From an uncultured Azohydromonas sp. (GTDB lineage Bacteria > Pseudomonadota > Gammaproteobacteria > Burkholderiales > Burkholderiaceae_C), in assembly GCF_937926365.1 (NCBI RefSeq), contig NZ_CALAOH010000215.1, positions 1-52,241 of the forward strand: DNA of 52,241 bases. The letters are read 5' to 3'. The notes under the pieces were generated by a model. That model did no database searches and had not been told where the DNA came from. It was given only the letters and a program-made list of their open reading frames with translations. This document shows, piece by piece, positions 1 through 8,006 of the stretch; the first letter of the stretch is position 1; each line of letters opens with the position of its first letter. Position numbers and translations under genes: made by a program.

Positions 1-813
1 CCCACGAACCTGGCGGCATTGACTCTTACAGAGGTTGTATGACTGGCAGATATCGCAGTCCGCCCTGTCCCGGTACAGGGCCGCGATGGACTCCAGGGGG
101 TACTCCACGTCCGTAACCAGCACCGTGTACTCCCAGAGCTTGTCGGGCCCCAGCACGGCCGCGTCGGCGAACGCCAGGCGCAGTTGGCCGCGATCGTTGA
201 CGCGCTCGCGCACCAGCCCTTGGCGGATGAGCTGGCGCACGATGACCACGCGGCGCTTGCGGCTCCAGCCCACCAGTTGCAACTCGTCCTCCACCATCTG
301 GCAGCCCTGGCTGTCCGCACGGCTCCAGTCGCCGCGTGCGAACTGCCGCGCCACCAGGCGCTGCACGTTCTTGGTCTGGCGCAAGCGCAGCAAATAGGGC
401 TGGTTTCGGCTTTCCAGCTCGGTGAGGATGCCCTCGTTGCCGTAGCCGCAATCGCCTCTCACGAGCACCGGACGCCGCTGCCCCAACTCGTCGAGCAGGC
501 AACCCAGCCGGCCCTTGGCGTGCACGCTGGTGTGCTGCTTGCCCGAGGTCACCAGCACGTCCAGCACCAAGCGCAGGTTGCCCACCCAGTACGTGTGCAG
601 CACGTGGCTCGGGCGCGCGGGCTTGTGCGGGTTGTAGCCCAACTCGGCTCCTTCCTGGCGCCCGTACAGCGGTTTGATGCTGGCGTCGATGTCCAGCACC
701 CAGGGCTTGTCCAATGCCTCCTGCACCGAGTGCAGCAGTGCGCTGCGCATCCACGCCGCGCCGGCGTCCTCGTTGATGCGCTGCAGCCCGCGGCGCAGTG
801 CGTCTTCGCTGAC
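1..813 (-). pseudogene. IS1380-family transposase, C-terminal part (interrupted and 3'-broken)
   Basis: This is the distal part of a DDE transposase that would cut and paste its own IS. On the minus strand the frame reads through family-typical blocks such as KPWVLDIDASIKPLYG, GAELGYNPHKPARPSHV, VLVRGDCGYGNEG and ALYRDRADC with no stop as far as the window edge. Its N-terminal partner lies at 8780-9142, and the two halves join exactly in frame (VVS then EDALRR) once the IS21 element at 814-8779 and one copy of GCTGAC are removed. After RADC (about position 60) the expected acidic/Asn block is replaced by unrelated sequence, so a second disruption or the end of another element probably lies at the left edge. 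The gene is dead. Family assignment is from remembered IS1380-like sequences. Confidence 0.8.
808..813. repeat. Target-site duplication GCTGAC (left copy) of the outer IS21 element
   Basis: GCTGAC at 808-813 recurs at 8780-8785, immediately outside the two ends of the outer IS21 element. Removing the element and one copy restores the IS1380 transposase frame, which is strong evidence for the junction. Six bases is within the usual IS21-family range. Confidence 0.85.
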
Positions 814-819
814 TGCGTA

Positions 820-934
820 TTTCAGAGCATCGTGGACGGCGTTTCAGGCTGATGGTGGACGGGATTTCAGCGTGATCGTGGACGGCGTTTCAAGTTGATC
901 GTGAACGCTGTTTCAGCGTCATCGTGGACGATGG
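820..934. repeat. Five tandem 22-23 bp terminal repeats at the left end of IS21-A
   Basis: Five head-to-tail copies of a unit close to TTTCAGCGTGATCGTGGACG start at 820, 842, 865, 888 and 911. Inverted copies lie at the other end (8731-8752 and 8755-8774). Multiple terminal repeats of this kind are known at IS21-family ends, where they bind the IstA transposase. The spacing, close to two helical turns, fits that role. They resemble a short CRISPR array in period only: there are no unique spacers. Confidence 0.85.
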
Positions 935-993
935 GGACGCGCGGGTGACCTTCTGACCGGCGTCATGCTCGCCGCCTTTTGCGGTCCGAGCTG

Positions 994-1270
994 ATGCCCA
1001 CCAAGAGAGTCCCGATGCGACGAATAAGAGAAGCGCTACGCCTGCACCTGCAGGCCAAGCTGAGTTACACCGAGGTCGCCCGAGCGCTGCAGATCTCCAA
1101 GAGCGGGGTTGGCAAGTTCGTGTCGCTGGCCCGCGTGGCTGGCCTGGACTGGGAGGCCGTGCAGGCGCTCACCGACGAGGAGTTGGAGGCGCGGCTGTAC
1201 CGCCCGCCGCTACCGCGCAGCAGCCACCAGCTCGAACCCGACTTCGGCCTGGTGCACCAGGAGCTCAAGC
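994..1270 (+). pseudogene. istA: istA of IS21-A, N-terminal fragment
   Basis: This encodes the first 92 residues of an IS21-type IstA transposase, beginning MPTKRVPMRRIREALRL and carrying the N-terminal helix-turn-helix (YTEVARALQISKSGVGKFV) that binds the IS ends. ATG 994 is preferred over upstream TTG 979 because IstA proteins typically begin with this MPT-RVPMRRIRE motif. The frame is cut at 1270 by the IS66 element and resumes at 3915. Joining the two pieces after removing one 8-bp duplication gives an uninterrupted 518-residue protein, the normal length for the family. Residual translation would run into IS66 and stop at 1317. Confidence 0.9.
1263..1270. repeat. Target-site duplication GCTCAAGC (left copy) of the IS66 element
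   Basis: GCTCAAGC at 1263-1270 is repeated at 3907-3914 on the far side of the element. Eight bases is the characteristic IS66-family duplication, and removal of one copy restores istA. Confidence 0.92.
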
Positions 1271-1352
1271 GTATGCGATCAATCAACGACGCCCTTGAAA
1301 TCGGCAGCGGCTGTTGAGAAGGTACGTGCCCACGTAGGCAGATGGGCACGTA

Positions 1353-1790
1353 ATGTCAGACAGTCATCTTTCCGAGTTGGCGCAGCGGCTGGTGATCGGC
1401 CACAAGCGTGACGGGCGCAGCATCTACGACGAGGGTGCCAAGCACGAGCTGGTCATGGCGTGCCTTGAGCCGGGCGCGTCGCTGGCCAAGATCGCCCGCG
1501 CATGCAGCGTCAATGCCAACCAACTCGCCAGCTGGGTACGGCAGCACGAACGCTCAGTGGCACAGAGCACCTCGCCCGGCGGCGAGATCGTGGAAGCTGC
1601 CCAGGCATCGGACTTTGTGCCAGTACGCATCGAGCCCGCTGAACCGGCCGCGGCCGAGCCCGTGGTGAACCTGCAGGCGCGGCTGCCCAACGGCGTCGTG
1701 CTGGACCTGCGCGGCTGCGACCTGGGCCAGGCGTGCAGCGTGATCGAGGCCTTGGGGAGGGTGCGGTGTTCCGCTTCAACGAAGGGCTGA
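1353..1790 (+). CDS. tnpA: IS66-family accessory protein TnpA
   Basis: The 145-residue protein has the expected TnpA architecture: an N-terminal helix-turn-helix (ELVMACLEPGASLAKIARAC then VNANQLASWVRQH, about residues 28-65) and a C-terminal strand-rich tail (LQARLPNGVVLDLRGCD). In IS66 elements TnpA and TnpB are accessory proteins needed for full transposition, with TnpC as the catalytic transposase. Its 3' end overlaps the start of tnpB at 1766, which is typical translational coupling. ATG 1353 lies 82 bp inside the left end of the element. Confidence 0.92.
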   Translation: MSDSHLSELAQRLVIGHKRDGRSIYDEGAKHELVMACLEPGASLAKIARACSVNANQLASWVRQHERSVAQSTSPGGEIVEAAQASDFVPVRIEPAEPAAAEPVVNLQARLPNGVVLDLRGCDLGQACSVIEALGRVRCSASTKG

Positions 1791-2116
1791 AGGTCTACCT
1801 GCACCGCCCGGCGGTCGACTTCCGCATGGGCATCAACGGCCTGGCGCTGCTGGTGGAACAGTCGCTGGGGCTCAACCCGTTCGCCGAATGCGTGTACGTG
1901 TTCCGCAACCAGCGGCGCACCCGGGTAAAAATCTTGGGTTGGGACCGCAACGGGTTCTGGCTCCTTCTCAAGCGGCTTGAGGCCGACAAGTTCATCTGGC
2001 CCGACGAGGCGGCGGTGCCGACGCTGACGCTGGAGCAACTGCACTGGCTGCTGGAAGGCATCAACGTGGCCGCCGTGAGGCGGCATCCGCAGCGGTTGTA
2101 CGAGCACGTCGGCTGA
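1766..2116 (+). CDS. tnpB: IS66-family accessory protein TnpB (IS66 Orf2)
   Basis: This 116-residue protein is recognisable by VYLHRPAVDFRMGINGLA, VYVFRNQRRTRVKILGWDRNGFWLL and KRLEADKFIWP, which are hallmarks of IS66 Orf2. GTG 1766 is chosen because it gives the usual family length and is preceded by a strong GGGGAGG ribosome-binding sequence at about 1754-1760. It overlaps the end of tnpA by 25 bp. Its molecular role is not well established, but it is required with TnpA for transposition in studied IS66 members. Confidence 0.92.
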   Translation: MFRFNEGLKVYLHRPAVDFRMGINGLALLVEQSLGLNPFAECVYVFRNQRRTRVKILGWDRNGFWLLLKRLEADKFIWPDEAAVPTLTLEQLHWLLEGINVAAVRRHPQRLYEHVG

Positions 2117-2228
2117 CGCACGGCAAGCAACACGGCCGTGGCGCTGAAGCGTCACCGGCCACGGCGATGTTCTCGCACAATAGGGCGTCCCACCGGCACA
2201 GCCCAACGCCAAGAGAACAACGCCGCCG

Positions 2229-3836
2229 ATGCAGCAGATGCCCAGCGCCGAAGAGTTCCAAGCCCTGCAGCAGGCGCTGGCCGAGGCTGCGCGCCGCAAC
2301 GAGGCGCTGGCGGGCGAGCTGCGTGTCGTGCGCACCGAGCGTGACCTGCTGCAGGAGCAGCTCAACCGGTTCAAGCGGCAGCTCTTCGCTGCCAAGAGCG
2401 AGGTCCGAGGCACCGAGCAGAAGGACCTGTTCTTCAACGAGGCCGAGGAGCTCGGCGCCGGCGCCGCCCCGGCCGCTGAAGAGGCTACGGCCGAAGACGG
2501 CGACAGCGTCGACGTGCCGGCGCACAAGCGCGCCAAGCGCGGTCGCAAGCCGCTGGACCCCGCACTGCCGCGCGAGGTCGTGCGCCACGAGCTGCCCGAG
2601 TCCGAACGCGTGTGCCCGCATGACGGCGCCGCGCTGCAGGAGATCGGCGTGGAGGCCAGCGAGCAGCTCGACATCATCCCGCAGCAGGTGCGCGTCATCC
2701 GCCACGAGCGGGTGAAGTACGCCTGCCCGTGCTGCGACGGCGGACTGCGCTTGGCGCCCAAGCCCGCGCAGGTCATCCCCAAGGGGCTGTTCACCGACGG
2801 GCTGCTGTCCTGGGTCATCACCTCCAAGTACCTCGACGGGCTGCCGCTGTACCGCCAGGCGGCGCTGCTGGGGCGCTTCGGCGGCAGCGACCTGTCGCGC
2901 AACACGATGGCCGCCGGCGTCGTGCGTGTCGGCCGGGAGGTGCAGCCTGTCATCAACCTCATGCGCGACCGGCTGCTGGAGGCGCCGCTGATCTACGGCG
3001 ACGAGACCGTGGTCCAGGTGCTCAAGGAGCCCGGACGCAAGGCACAGACCAAGAGCTACATGTGGGTGCAGATGACCGAGGGCTCGGGAGCCGACGGCAC
3101 CGGGCCGCCGATCCGGCTCTTCGCCTACTCGCCGTCACGCAGCGCGCAGACGGCGCTGGACCTGTACGCCGGCGTGCAGGCGGGCAGCGTGCTGATGAGC
3201 GACGGGTATGACCCATACGACAACGTCGCCGTGGGCAACAAGCTCGTGCACTTGGCATGCTGGGCGCACTGCCGACGACGGTTCCATGAGGCAGTGCAGG
3301 CGCTGGCCAAGGACAAGCGCGGCCCCGACCAGGTGGCCGTGCAGTTCATGGACCTCATCGGTCGGCTGTACCACGTCGAGTCGGTGGCCAGGAAGGAAAA
3401 GCTCAGTGCCAGCGCACTGAAGGAGCGGCGTCAGCAGCAGAGCGTTCCGATCCTCGACGAGATCGAGCGGCTGCTGCTGGTCAAGCTCCACACAGTGATG
3501 CCCAAGTCGCTGCTGGGCAAGGCGCTGCACTATGCCCATGGGCAGTGGTCCAAGCTCAGGCGCTACGTTGACGATGGCAACTACCCCATAGACAACAACG
3601 TGTGTGAGAACGCCATCCGTCCGTTCGTGGTCGGAAGAAAAGCATGGCTCTTCAACGACACAGTGGCCGGCGCCAATGCCAGCGCGAACCTGTACTCGCT
3701 GCTGCAGACCTGCATCGCCAACGGCATCGACGGCTACTGGTACCTGCGCCGGCTGCTGACCGAGTTGCCCAAGGCCAAGACCGTGGACGACTACGAGGCG
3801 CTGCTGCCCTGGAACCTCGGACCGGCGGCGAGCTGA
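2229..3836 (+). CDS. tnpC: IS66-family transposase TnpC
   Basis: A 535-residue DDE transposase. It has an N-terminal coiled-coil/leucine-rich segment (about 1-55), a zinc-binding region (CPHDG then YACPCCDGGLRL, about 120-170), and a catalytic core with LIYGDETVVQVL (first Asp, about 256), a central LMSDGYDPYDNV (second Asp, about 323) and a late NYPIDNNVCENAIRPFVVGRKAWLF split across the DDE Glu region. The C-terminal domain ends with a typical DYEALLPWNL. Length and motif order are complete, so it is probably functional. It is separated from tnpB by 112 bp and reads in the same direction. Confidence 0.94.
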   Translation: MQQMPSAEEFQALQQALAEAARRNEALAGELRVVRTERDLLQEQLNRFKRQLFAAKSEVRGTEQKDLFFNEAEELGAGAAPAAEEATAEDGDSVDVPAHKRAKRGRKPLDPALPREVVRHELPESERVCPHDGAALQEIGVEASEQLDIIPQQVRVIRHERVKYACPCCDGGLRLAPKPAQVIPKGLFTDGLLSWVITSKYLDGLPLYRQAALLGRFGGSDLSRNTMAAGVVRVGREVQPVINLMRDRLLEAPLIYGDETVVQVLKEPGRKAQTKSYMWVQMTEGSGADGTGPPIRLFAYSPSRSAQTALDLYAGVQAGSVLMSDGYDPYDNVAVGNKLVHLACWAHCRRRFHEAVQALAKDKRGPDQVAVQFMDLIGRLYHVESVARKEKLSASALKERRQQQSVPILDEIERLLLVKLHTVMPKSLLGKALHYAHGQWSKLRRYVDDGNYPIDNNVCENAIRPFVVGRKAWLFNDTVAGANASANLYSLLQTCIANGIDGYWYLRRLLTELPKAKTVDDYEALLPWNLGPAAS

Positions 3837-3906
3837 CCGCCACTGCCGTCAGGCAGTGAGCACATCCTGCCGCCGTCCGCCAGGACGGGTAGGAAAGACC
3901 GCTTAC

Positions 3907-3914
3907 GCTCAAGC
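3907..3914. repeat. Target-site duplication GCTCAAGC (right copy) of the IS66 element
   Basis: Direct repeat of 1263-1270, immediately outside the right end of the IS66 element (GACCGCTTAC ends at 3906). Confidence 0.92.
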
Positions 3915-5194
3915 GCCCGGGCGTGACGCTGCAGCTACTGTGGGAGGAGTACACCCGGACCATGGCCGATGCCGGGCAGCCGGCGTACAAGTACACGAGC
4001 TTCTGTGTCAAGTACCGGGCCTTCGCCCAGAGGCAGAAGCGCTCGATGCGCCAGGTGCACCTCGGCGGCGAGAAGCTGTTCGTGGACTACGCCGGCTCGA
4101 CCGTCCCGATCGTGGATCCGCTCACCGGCGAGATCAGCGCCGCGCAGATCTTCGTGGCCACGCTGGGCGCGTCGAGCTACACCTTCGCCTGCGCGACGCC
4201 GCGGCAGACCACGGCCGACTGGATCGGCGCGCAGGTACGCGCGCTGGAGTATTTCGGCGGCGTGCCCAAGCTGATCGTGCCGGACCAGACCCGGTCGTTG
4301 ATCAAGCATCCCGACCGCTACGACCCGGTGCCCAACCGGCTCTACGAGGAGTTCGCCCAGCACTACAGCACGGCAATTTTGGCTGCCCGCCCAGCTCACC
4401 CGAAGGACAAGCCGAAGGTCGAGGCCGCGGTGCTCCTGGTCCAGCGCTGGATCTTGGCGCGGCTGCGCAACCGGCGTTTCTTCAGTATGGGCGAGCTCAA
4501 CCAGGCCATTGCCGTGCTGCTGGAGGAGCTGAACCGGCGCCCGTTCAAGAAGCTGCCGGGCTGCCGCCGCAGTGCCTTCGAGCAGCTCGACGCCCCGTTG
4601 CTGCAGCCGCTGCCGCCGCGGCGCTTCGTCATCAGCCGCTGGAAGCAGGTCAAGGTCAACATCGACTACCACGTCGAGTTCGAGGGCCACTACTACAGCG
4701 TCCCCCACCGCTTTGTCGGCCAGCGGCTGGAGCTGCGCGCCACCGACGCGCTGCTGGAGTGCTTCGCCGCCAACCAGCGCGTGGCCTGCCACACCGTCAC
4801 CTCGGTGCGCGGCGGCTTCACGACGGTGGCCGAGCACATGCCCGCGTCGCACCGGGCACACCGCGAGTGGACGCCGGCCAAGCTCGTCGCCTGGGGCCGG
4901 CGCATCGGCGTGAGCACCGCCGCGGTGGTGTCCTGGCAGCTCAAGCACCGCCCGCACCCCGAGCAGGGCTACCGCGCCTGCCTGGGGTTGCTGGCCCTGG
5001 CGCGCCGCTACACGGACGAGCGGCTGGAGGCGGCCTGCGAGCGCGCCATGGCCATCCGCGCCCCGACGCTGCGCAGCGTCACCAACATCCTCAAGAGCGG
5101 CCTGGACCGCCAGGGCGCATTGCTCACCGCCACAGCTACCGACCACCCCGTCATCGAGCACGAGAACGTGCGCGGCCCCGACTACTACCACTGA
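3915..5194 (+). pseudogene. istA: istA of IS21-A, C-terminal fragment
   Basis: This continues the IstA begun at 994. The joined sequence reads ELK-RPGVTLQLLWEEY across the excised IS66. The fragment contains the DDE integrase core: LFVDYAGSTVPIVD (first Asp), a middle LIVPDQTRSLIKHP block (second Asp), and a late region in which the usual GKAKVE-type Glu motif appears as HPKDKPKVEAAVLLVQRWI. The C-terminal domain (HYYSVPHRFVGQRLELRATD) is the usual IS21 beta-rich tail. An internal ATG allows a 423-residue ORF from 3923, but without the N-terminal DNA-binding helices it should be inactive as a transposase. Confidence 0.9.
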
Positions 5195-5217
5195 CCCAAC
5201 GAAGGAGAACCCTGCCC

Positions 5218-5365
5218 ATGCTCGCCGAACACACCCTGGATCAACTGCGCACCCTGCGCCTGGACGGCATGCTGCGCGCCATCGAGGAGCAGTCCACCAG
5301 CACGGCCGCCGCCGAGCTCTCGTTCGAGGACCGGTTCACGCTGCTCGTGCAGCGTGAGATCGCCT
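5218..5365 (+). pseudogene. istB: istB of IS21-A, N-terminal fragment
   Basis: This is the N-terminal 49 codons of IstB, the AAA+ helper ATPase that works with IstA. It begins MLAEHTLDQLRTLRLDGML after a good GAAGGAG ribosome-binding site (5201-5207). It is interrupted at 5365 by the second IS21 element and resumes at 8007. Joining the halves gives QREIA-WRDNRRVARLLKAAK, exactly the family consensus, in a 248-residue protein. The preceding istA ends 23 bp upstream, so the original operon was istA-istB. Confidence 0.9.
5359..5365. repeat. Target-site duplication ATCGCCT (left copy) of the inner IS21 element
   Basis: ATCGCCT at 5359-5365 is repeated at 8000-8006. Removing the element plus one copy restores GAG-ATC-GCC-TGG-CGC-GAC (EIAWRD) in istB. 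The exact boundary could shift by a base, but seven bases fits both the flanks and the reading frame. Confidence 0.82.
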
Positions 5366-5418
5366 TGCCGCGCGTCAATCTGGATGAGAGCAGCGCGTCA
5401 ATCTGGATGAGAAGAGTC

Positions 5419-5466
5419 GCGGGGCCTGGCGGGTGAAGGGCGAGCCCGGAACCCGCCAGGCCCCGC
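5419..5466. terminator. Perfect 16-bp stem-loop near the left end of IS21-B
   Basis: GCGGGGCCTGGCGGGT (5419-5434) is followed after a 16-nt loop by its exact reverse complement ACCCGCCAGGCCCCGC (5451-5466). It lies between the terminal repeats and istA. No U tract follows, so intrinsic termination is uncertain. Its position suggests protection against read-through transcription or translation from the insertion site, as described for other IS elements. Confidence 0.6.
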
Positions 5467-5556
5467 GCGCGCCGGTGTTGGCCTCCCGTAGGCCTTGTCG
5501 GTGGTCGCGGTGGGGTCCGGTATGAGGCAGGAATCTCGATTCCCGAGAGCCTGACC

Positions 5557-7068
5557 TTGACCGGACGACACATCCACGACCACCAGATGAGGCTTTACAT
5601 GAAGCTCAGACTGACCGAAGGGCTGCCCACGGCAGCCGCGCGCGCTGGCATCAGCGTGGCCACGGCCTACCGCATCGAGCAGGATCCGCGGCTACCGTCC
5701 CAGAAGCAGGCACCTCGGCAGAGGCGCCGGCCAGATCCGCTGGCCGAGATCTTCGACAGCGAGGTGGTGCCGCTGCTCAAGGCCGCGCCCGGCGTGCGGC
5801 CGATCGCGGTGCTCGAAGAGATGATGCGCCGCCACCCGGAACTCACCCGCAGCGTGCGCCGTACCCTGGAGCGGCGCATCCGTACCTGGCGCGCCCAGCA
5901 TGGCCAGGAGCACGACGTCGTCTTCCGCCAGGTGCACGAACCCGGGCGCATGGGGCTGTCCGACTTCACCGAGATGCACAGCCTGGGCGTGACGGTCGGC
6001 GGCGTGCTGCTGGACCACCGGCTCTACCACTTCCGGCTGGCCTGCTCGGGCTTCGAGCACGCGCACGTCATCCTTGGCGGCGAGAGCTACGTCGCGCTGG
6101 CCGAAGGGCTCCAGAACGCGCTGTGGGCCCTGGGCGGCGTGCCACGGGAGCACCGCAGCGACAGCCTCTCGGCGGCATTCCGCAACCTGGACTCCCAGGC
6201 ACGCGAGGACCTGACCTCGCGCTACGACGCGCTGTGTGCCCATTACGGCATGCAGCCCAGCCGCAACAACCGCGGCGTCGCGCACGAGAACGGCGCCATC
6301 GAGAGCTCGCACGGCCACCTCAAGAGCGCCATCCGTGACGCGCTGCTGCTGCGCGGCAGCGCCGACTTCGCCGACCTGGTGGCCTACCGGCGCTTCATCG
6401 ACGAGATCGTCAGCCGCCACAACGCGCGCAACGGCAAGCGTATCGAGGCCGAGCGAGCCGTGTTGCAGCCTCTGCCGGCCACGCGCACCTGCGACTACGA
6501 GGAGACGCTGGTGTACGTGACCTCGGCGTGCGGCTTCACGCTGCGCAAGGTCTTCTACACGGTGCCGTCGCGGCTCATCGGCCACCGGCTGCGCGTACGG
6601 CTGTACGACGACAGGCTGGAGGTGTTCCTCGGCGGCACGGCGCTGATGACGCTGGCCCGTGGCCGCACCGGCGGCAACGGCCGCCACGGCCATGTCGTGG
6701 ACTACCGCCACGTCATCCACGCTCTACGGCGCAAGCCCATGGCGCTGCTCAATTTGGTCTACCGCGAGCAGCTCTTCCCGCGCGAGGCCTACCGGCTGAC
6801 GTTCGAGCGGCTGTGCGAGCAGCTGCCGCCGCGCGCGGCCTGCAAGACCATGGTTGAGCTGCTGAGCATGGCGCACGAGCGCACCTGCGAGGCGCAGCTG
6901 GGCCAGCTGCTGCAGCAATACCTGGCCGAGCGCCGGCTGCCCGACCTCAACGAGCTGCGGGCGCACTTCGCACCCGACCCGGCACAGTTGCCCGAGGTCT
7001 GCGTGCAGCTGACCTCGCTGAGCGACTACGAGGCCCTTCTCCACAGCCACACCGAGGTGCAAGCATGA
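5557..7068 (+). CDS. istA: IS21-family transposase IstA (IS21-B)
   Basis: This 503-residue transposase has an N-terminal helix-turn-helix (LTEGLPTAAARAGISVATAYRIE split over about 16-42), the DDE core with GLSDFTEMHSLGV (first Asp, about 135), VPREHRSDSLSAAF (second Asp, about 203) and HENGAIESSHGHLK (catalytic Glu, about 238), and the C-terminal beta domain FYTVPSRLIGHRLRVRLYDD. TTG 5557 is chosen because IS21 IstA proteins usually begin with MTG-H-D-Q-RLYM. ATG 5587 would remove that segment. Its stop overlaps the ATG of istB by 4 bp (ATGA), so the two are translationally coupled. Confidence 0.93.
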   Translation: MTGRHIHDHQMRLYMKLRLTEGLPTAAARAGISVATAYRIEQDPRLPSQKQAPRQRRRPDPLAEIFDSEVVPLLKAAPGVRPIAVLEEMMRRHPELTRSVRRTLERRIRTWRAQHGQEHDVVFRQVHEPGRMGLSDFTEMHSLGVTVGGVLLDHRLYHFRLACSGFEHAHVILGGESYVALAEGLQNALWALGGVPREHRSDSLSAAFRNLDSQAREDLTSRYDALCAHYGMQPSRNNRGVAHENGAIESSHGHLKSAIRDALLLRGSADFADLVAYRRFIDEIVSRHNARNGKRIEAERAVLQPLPATRTCDYEETLVYVTSACGFTLRKVFYTVPSRLIGHRLRVRLYDDRLEVFLGGTALMTLARGRTGGNGRHGHVVDYRHVIHALRRKPMALLNLVYREQLFPREAYRLTFERLCEQLPPRAACKTMVELLSMAHERTCEAQLGQLLQQYLAERRLPDLNELRAHFAPDPAQLPEVCVQLTSLSDYEALLHSHTEVQA

Positions 7069-7901
7069 GTGACGCCATCGATTCCACGCGGCTGACGCTG
7101 CTGCTCAACGAGTTGCGGCTGCCTGCGCTCAAGCAGATCTGGTCGTCCTTCGCCGAGCGCTCCGACAAGGAAGGCTGGCCCGCGGCGCGGCTGATCATGG
7201 CGCTGGCCGAGCACGAGCTCGCCGAGCGCGACAGGCGCCGCATCGAGCGTCATCTGGGCAAGGCCCGGCTGCTGCCGGGCAAGACGCTGGAGAACTTCGA
7301 CTTCGATGCCGTGCCGATGGTCTCCAAGGCGCAGGTCGCGGCGCTGTGCGCCGGCGATGGCTGGCTGCGCCACGGTGCCAATTTGATCCTCATGGGACCG
7401 CCTGGCGGCGGCAAGTCGCACTTGTCGTCGGCCATTGGCCTGGGGCTGCTGGAGAAGGGATGGCGGGTGCTGTTCGCCCGCACCTCGGACCTGGTCCAGC
7501 GGCTGCAGGTCGCGCGTCGCGAGCTGGCCCTGGAAGCGGCAATCAGCCGGCTCGACCGCTTCGATTTGGTCATTTTGGACGACTTTGCGTACGTCACGAA
7601 GGACCAGGCCGAGACGTCGGTACTGTTCGAGCTCATCAGCGCCCGCTACGAGCGCCGCTCGCTGCTGATCACGGCCAACCAGCCATTTGGCGAGTGGGGG
7701 AAGGTCTTCCCCGATCCCGCCATGACGCTCGCAGCGGTTGACCGTTTGGTCCACCACTCAACCATCTTCGAGCTCAACGTCGAGAGCTACCGGCGGCGTA
7801 CCGCACTGCAGCGCAAGCAGGAAGGCCCGGGACGTCCAGCCAGCTTCGCGACACCGAGGAATGTCAGCCGGACGCGGCGCGACAAACCAGCGGCCGAATA
7901 G
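7065..7901 (+). CDS. istB: IS21-family helper ATPase IstB (IS21-B)
   Basis: The 278-residue AAA+ ATPase carries Walker A GPPGGGKSH (about residues 109-117), a Walker B block LVILDDFAYV (about 168-177), and sensor-like SLLITANQPFGEW. IstB oligomerises on DNA and directs IstA to target sites. Length is slightly over the typical 250-265 residues because of a basic C-terminal tail (RKQEGPGRPASF and onward). It is coupled to istA through an ATGA overlap. Confidence 0.93.
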   Translation: MSDAIDSTRLTLLLNELRLPALKQIWSSFAERSDKEGWPAARLIMALAEHELAERDRRRIERHLGKARLLPGKTLENFDFDAVPMVSKAQVAALCAGDGWLRHGANLILMGPPGGGKSHLSSAIGLGLLEKGWRVLFARTSDLVQRLQVARRELALEAAISRLDRFDLVILDDFAYVTKDQAETSVLFELISARYERRSLLITANQPFGEWGKVFPDPAMTLAAVDRLVHHSTIFELNVESYRRRTALQRKQEGPGRPASFATPRNVSRTRRDKPAAE

Positions 7902-7999
7902 CTCTTGCCCGCGTCAATCAACTCGCGCATCATCACCGCGCCGCGACAGTTTTTCTCATCTTGATTGTCGCGCGTCTCTCATCCTGATCGTCGCGCCAT

Positions 8000-8006
8000 A
8001 TCGCCT
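8000..8006. repeat. Target-site duplication ATCGCCT (right copy) of IS21-B
   Basis: Direct repeat of 5359-5365 at the right junction. The following TGGCGCGACAACC resumes the istB coding sequence of IS21-A. Confidence 0.82.

Larger units (their letters stand above)
1271..3906 (+). mobile_element. IS66-family element inserted in istA
   Basis: The 2636-bp element is bounded by GTATGCGATC at the left and, read inward from the right, GTAAGCGGTC, imperfect inverted repeats of the IS66 GTAAGCG type. It is flanked by the 8-bp duplication GCTCAAGC. It carries the canonical tnpA-tnpB-tnpC set in one orientation, all apparently intact, so it may be active. It is younger than the IS21 element it interrupts. 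Confidence 0.93.
5366..7999 (+). mobile_element. Inner IS21-family element (IS21-B) inserted in istB of IS21-A
   Basis: The 2.63-kb element begins TGCCGCGCGTCAATC and ends with sequence whose inward reading is ATGGCGCGACGATC. Each end has two copies of a GGATGAGA-containing subterminal repeat (left: 5370-5389 and 5393-5412; right: about 7951-7974 and 7976-7997). It encodes intact istA (5557-7068) and istB (7065-7901), so this copy may be active. Its terminal repeats and proteins differ from those of the host IS21-A, so it is a separate lineage rather than a self-copy. It is flanked by ATCGCCT. Confidence 0.9.

Noticed and set aside
26..754. 242-codon minus-strand frame at the window start
   Set aside because: It is a shifted frame. 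The real IS1380 transposase frame on the same strand runs off the window edge and contains all the family motifs.
820..934. Possible small CRISPR array from the regular 22-23 bp repeats
   Set aside because: The units are contiguous without unique spacers, occur inverted at the other end of an IS21 element, and no cas genes are present.
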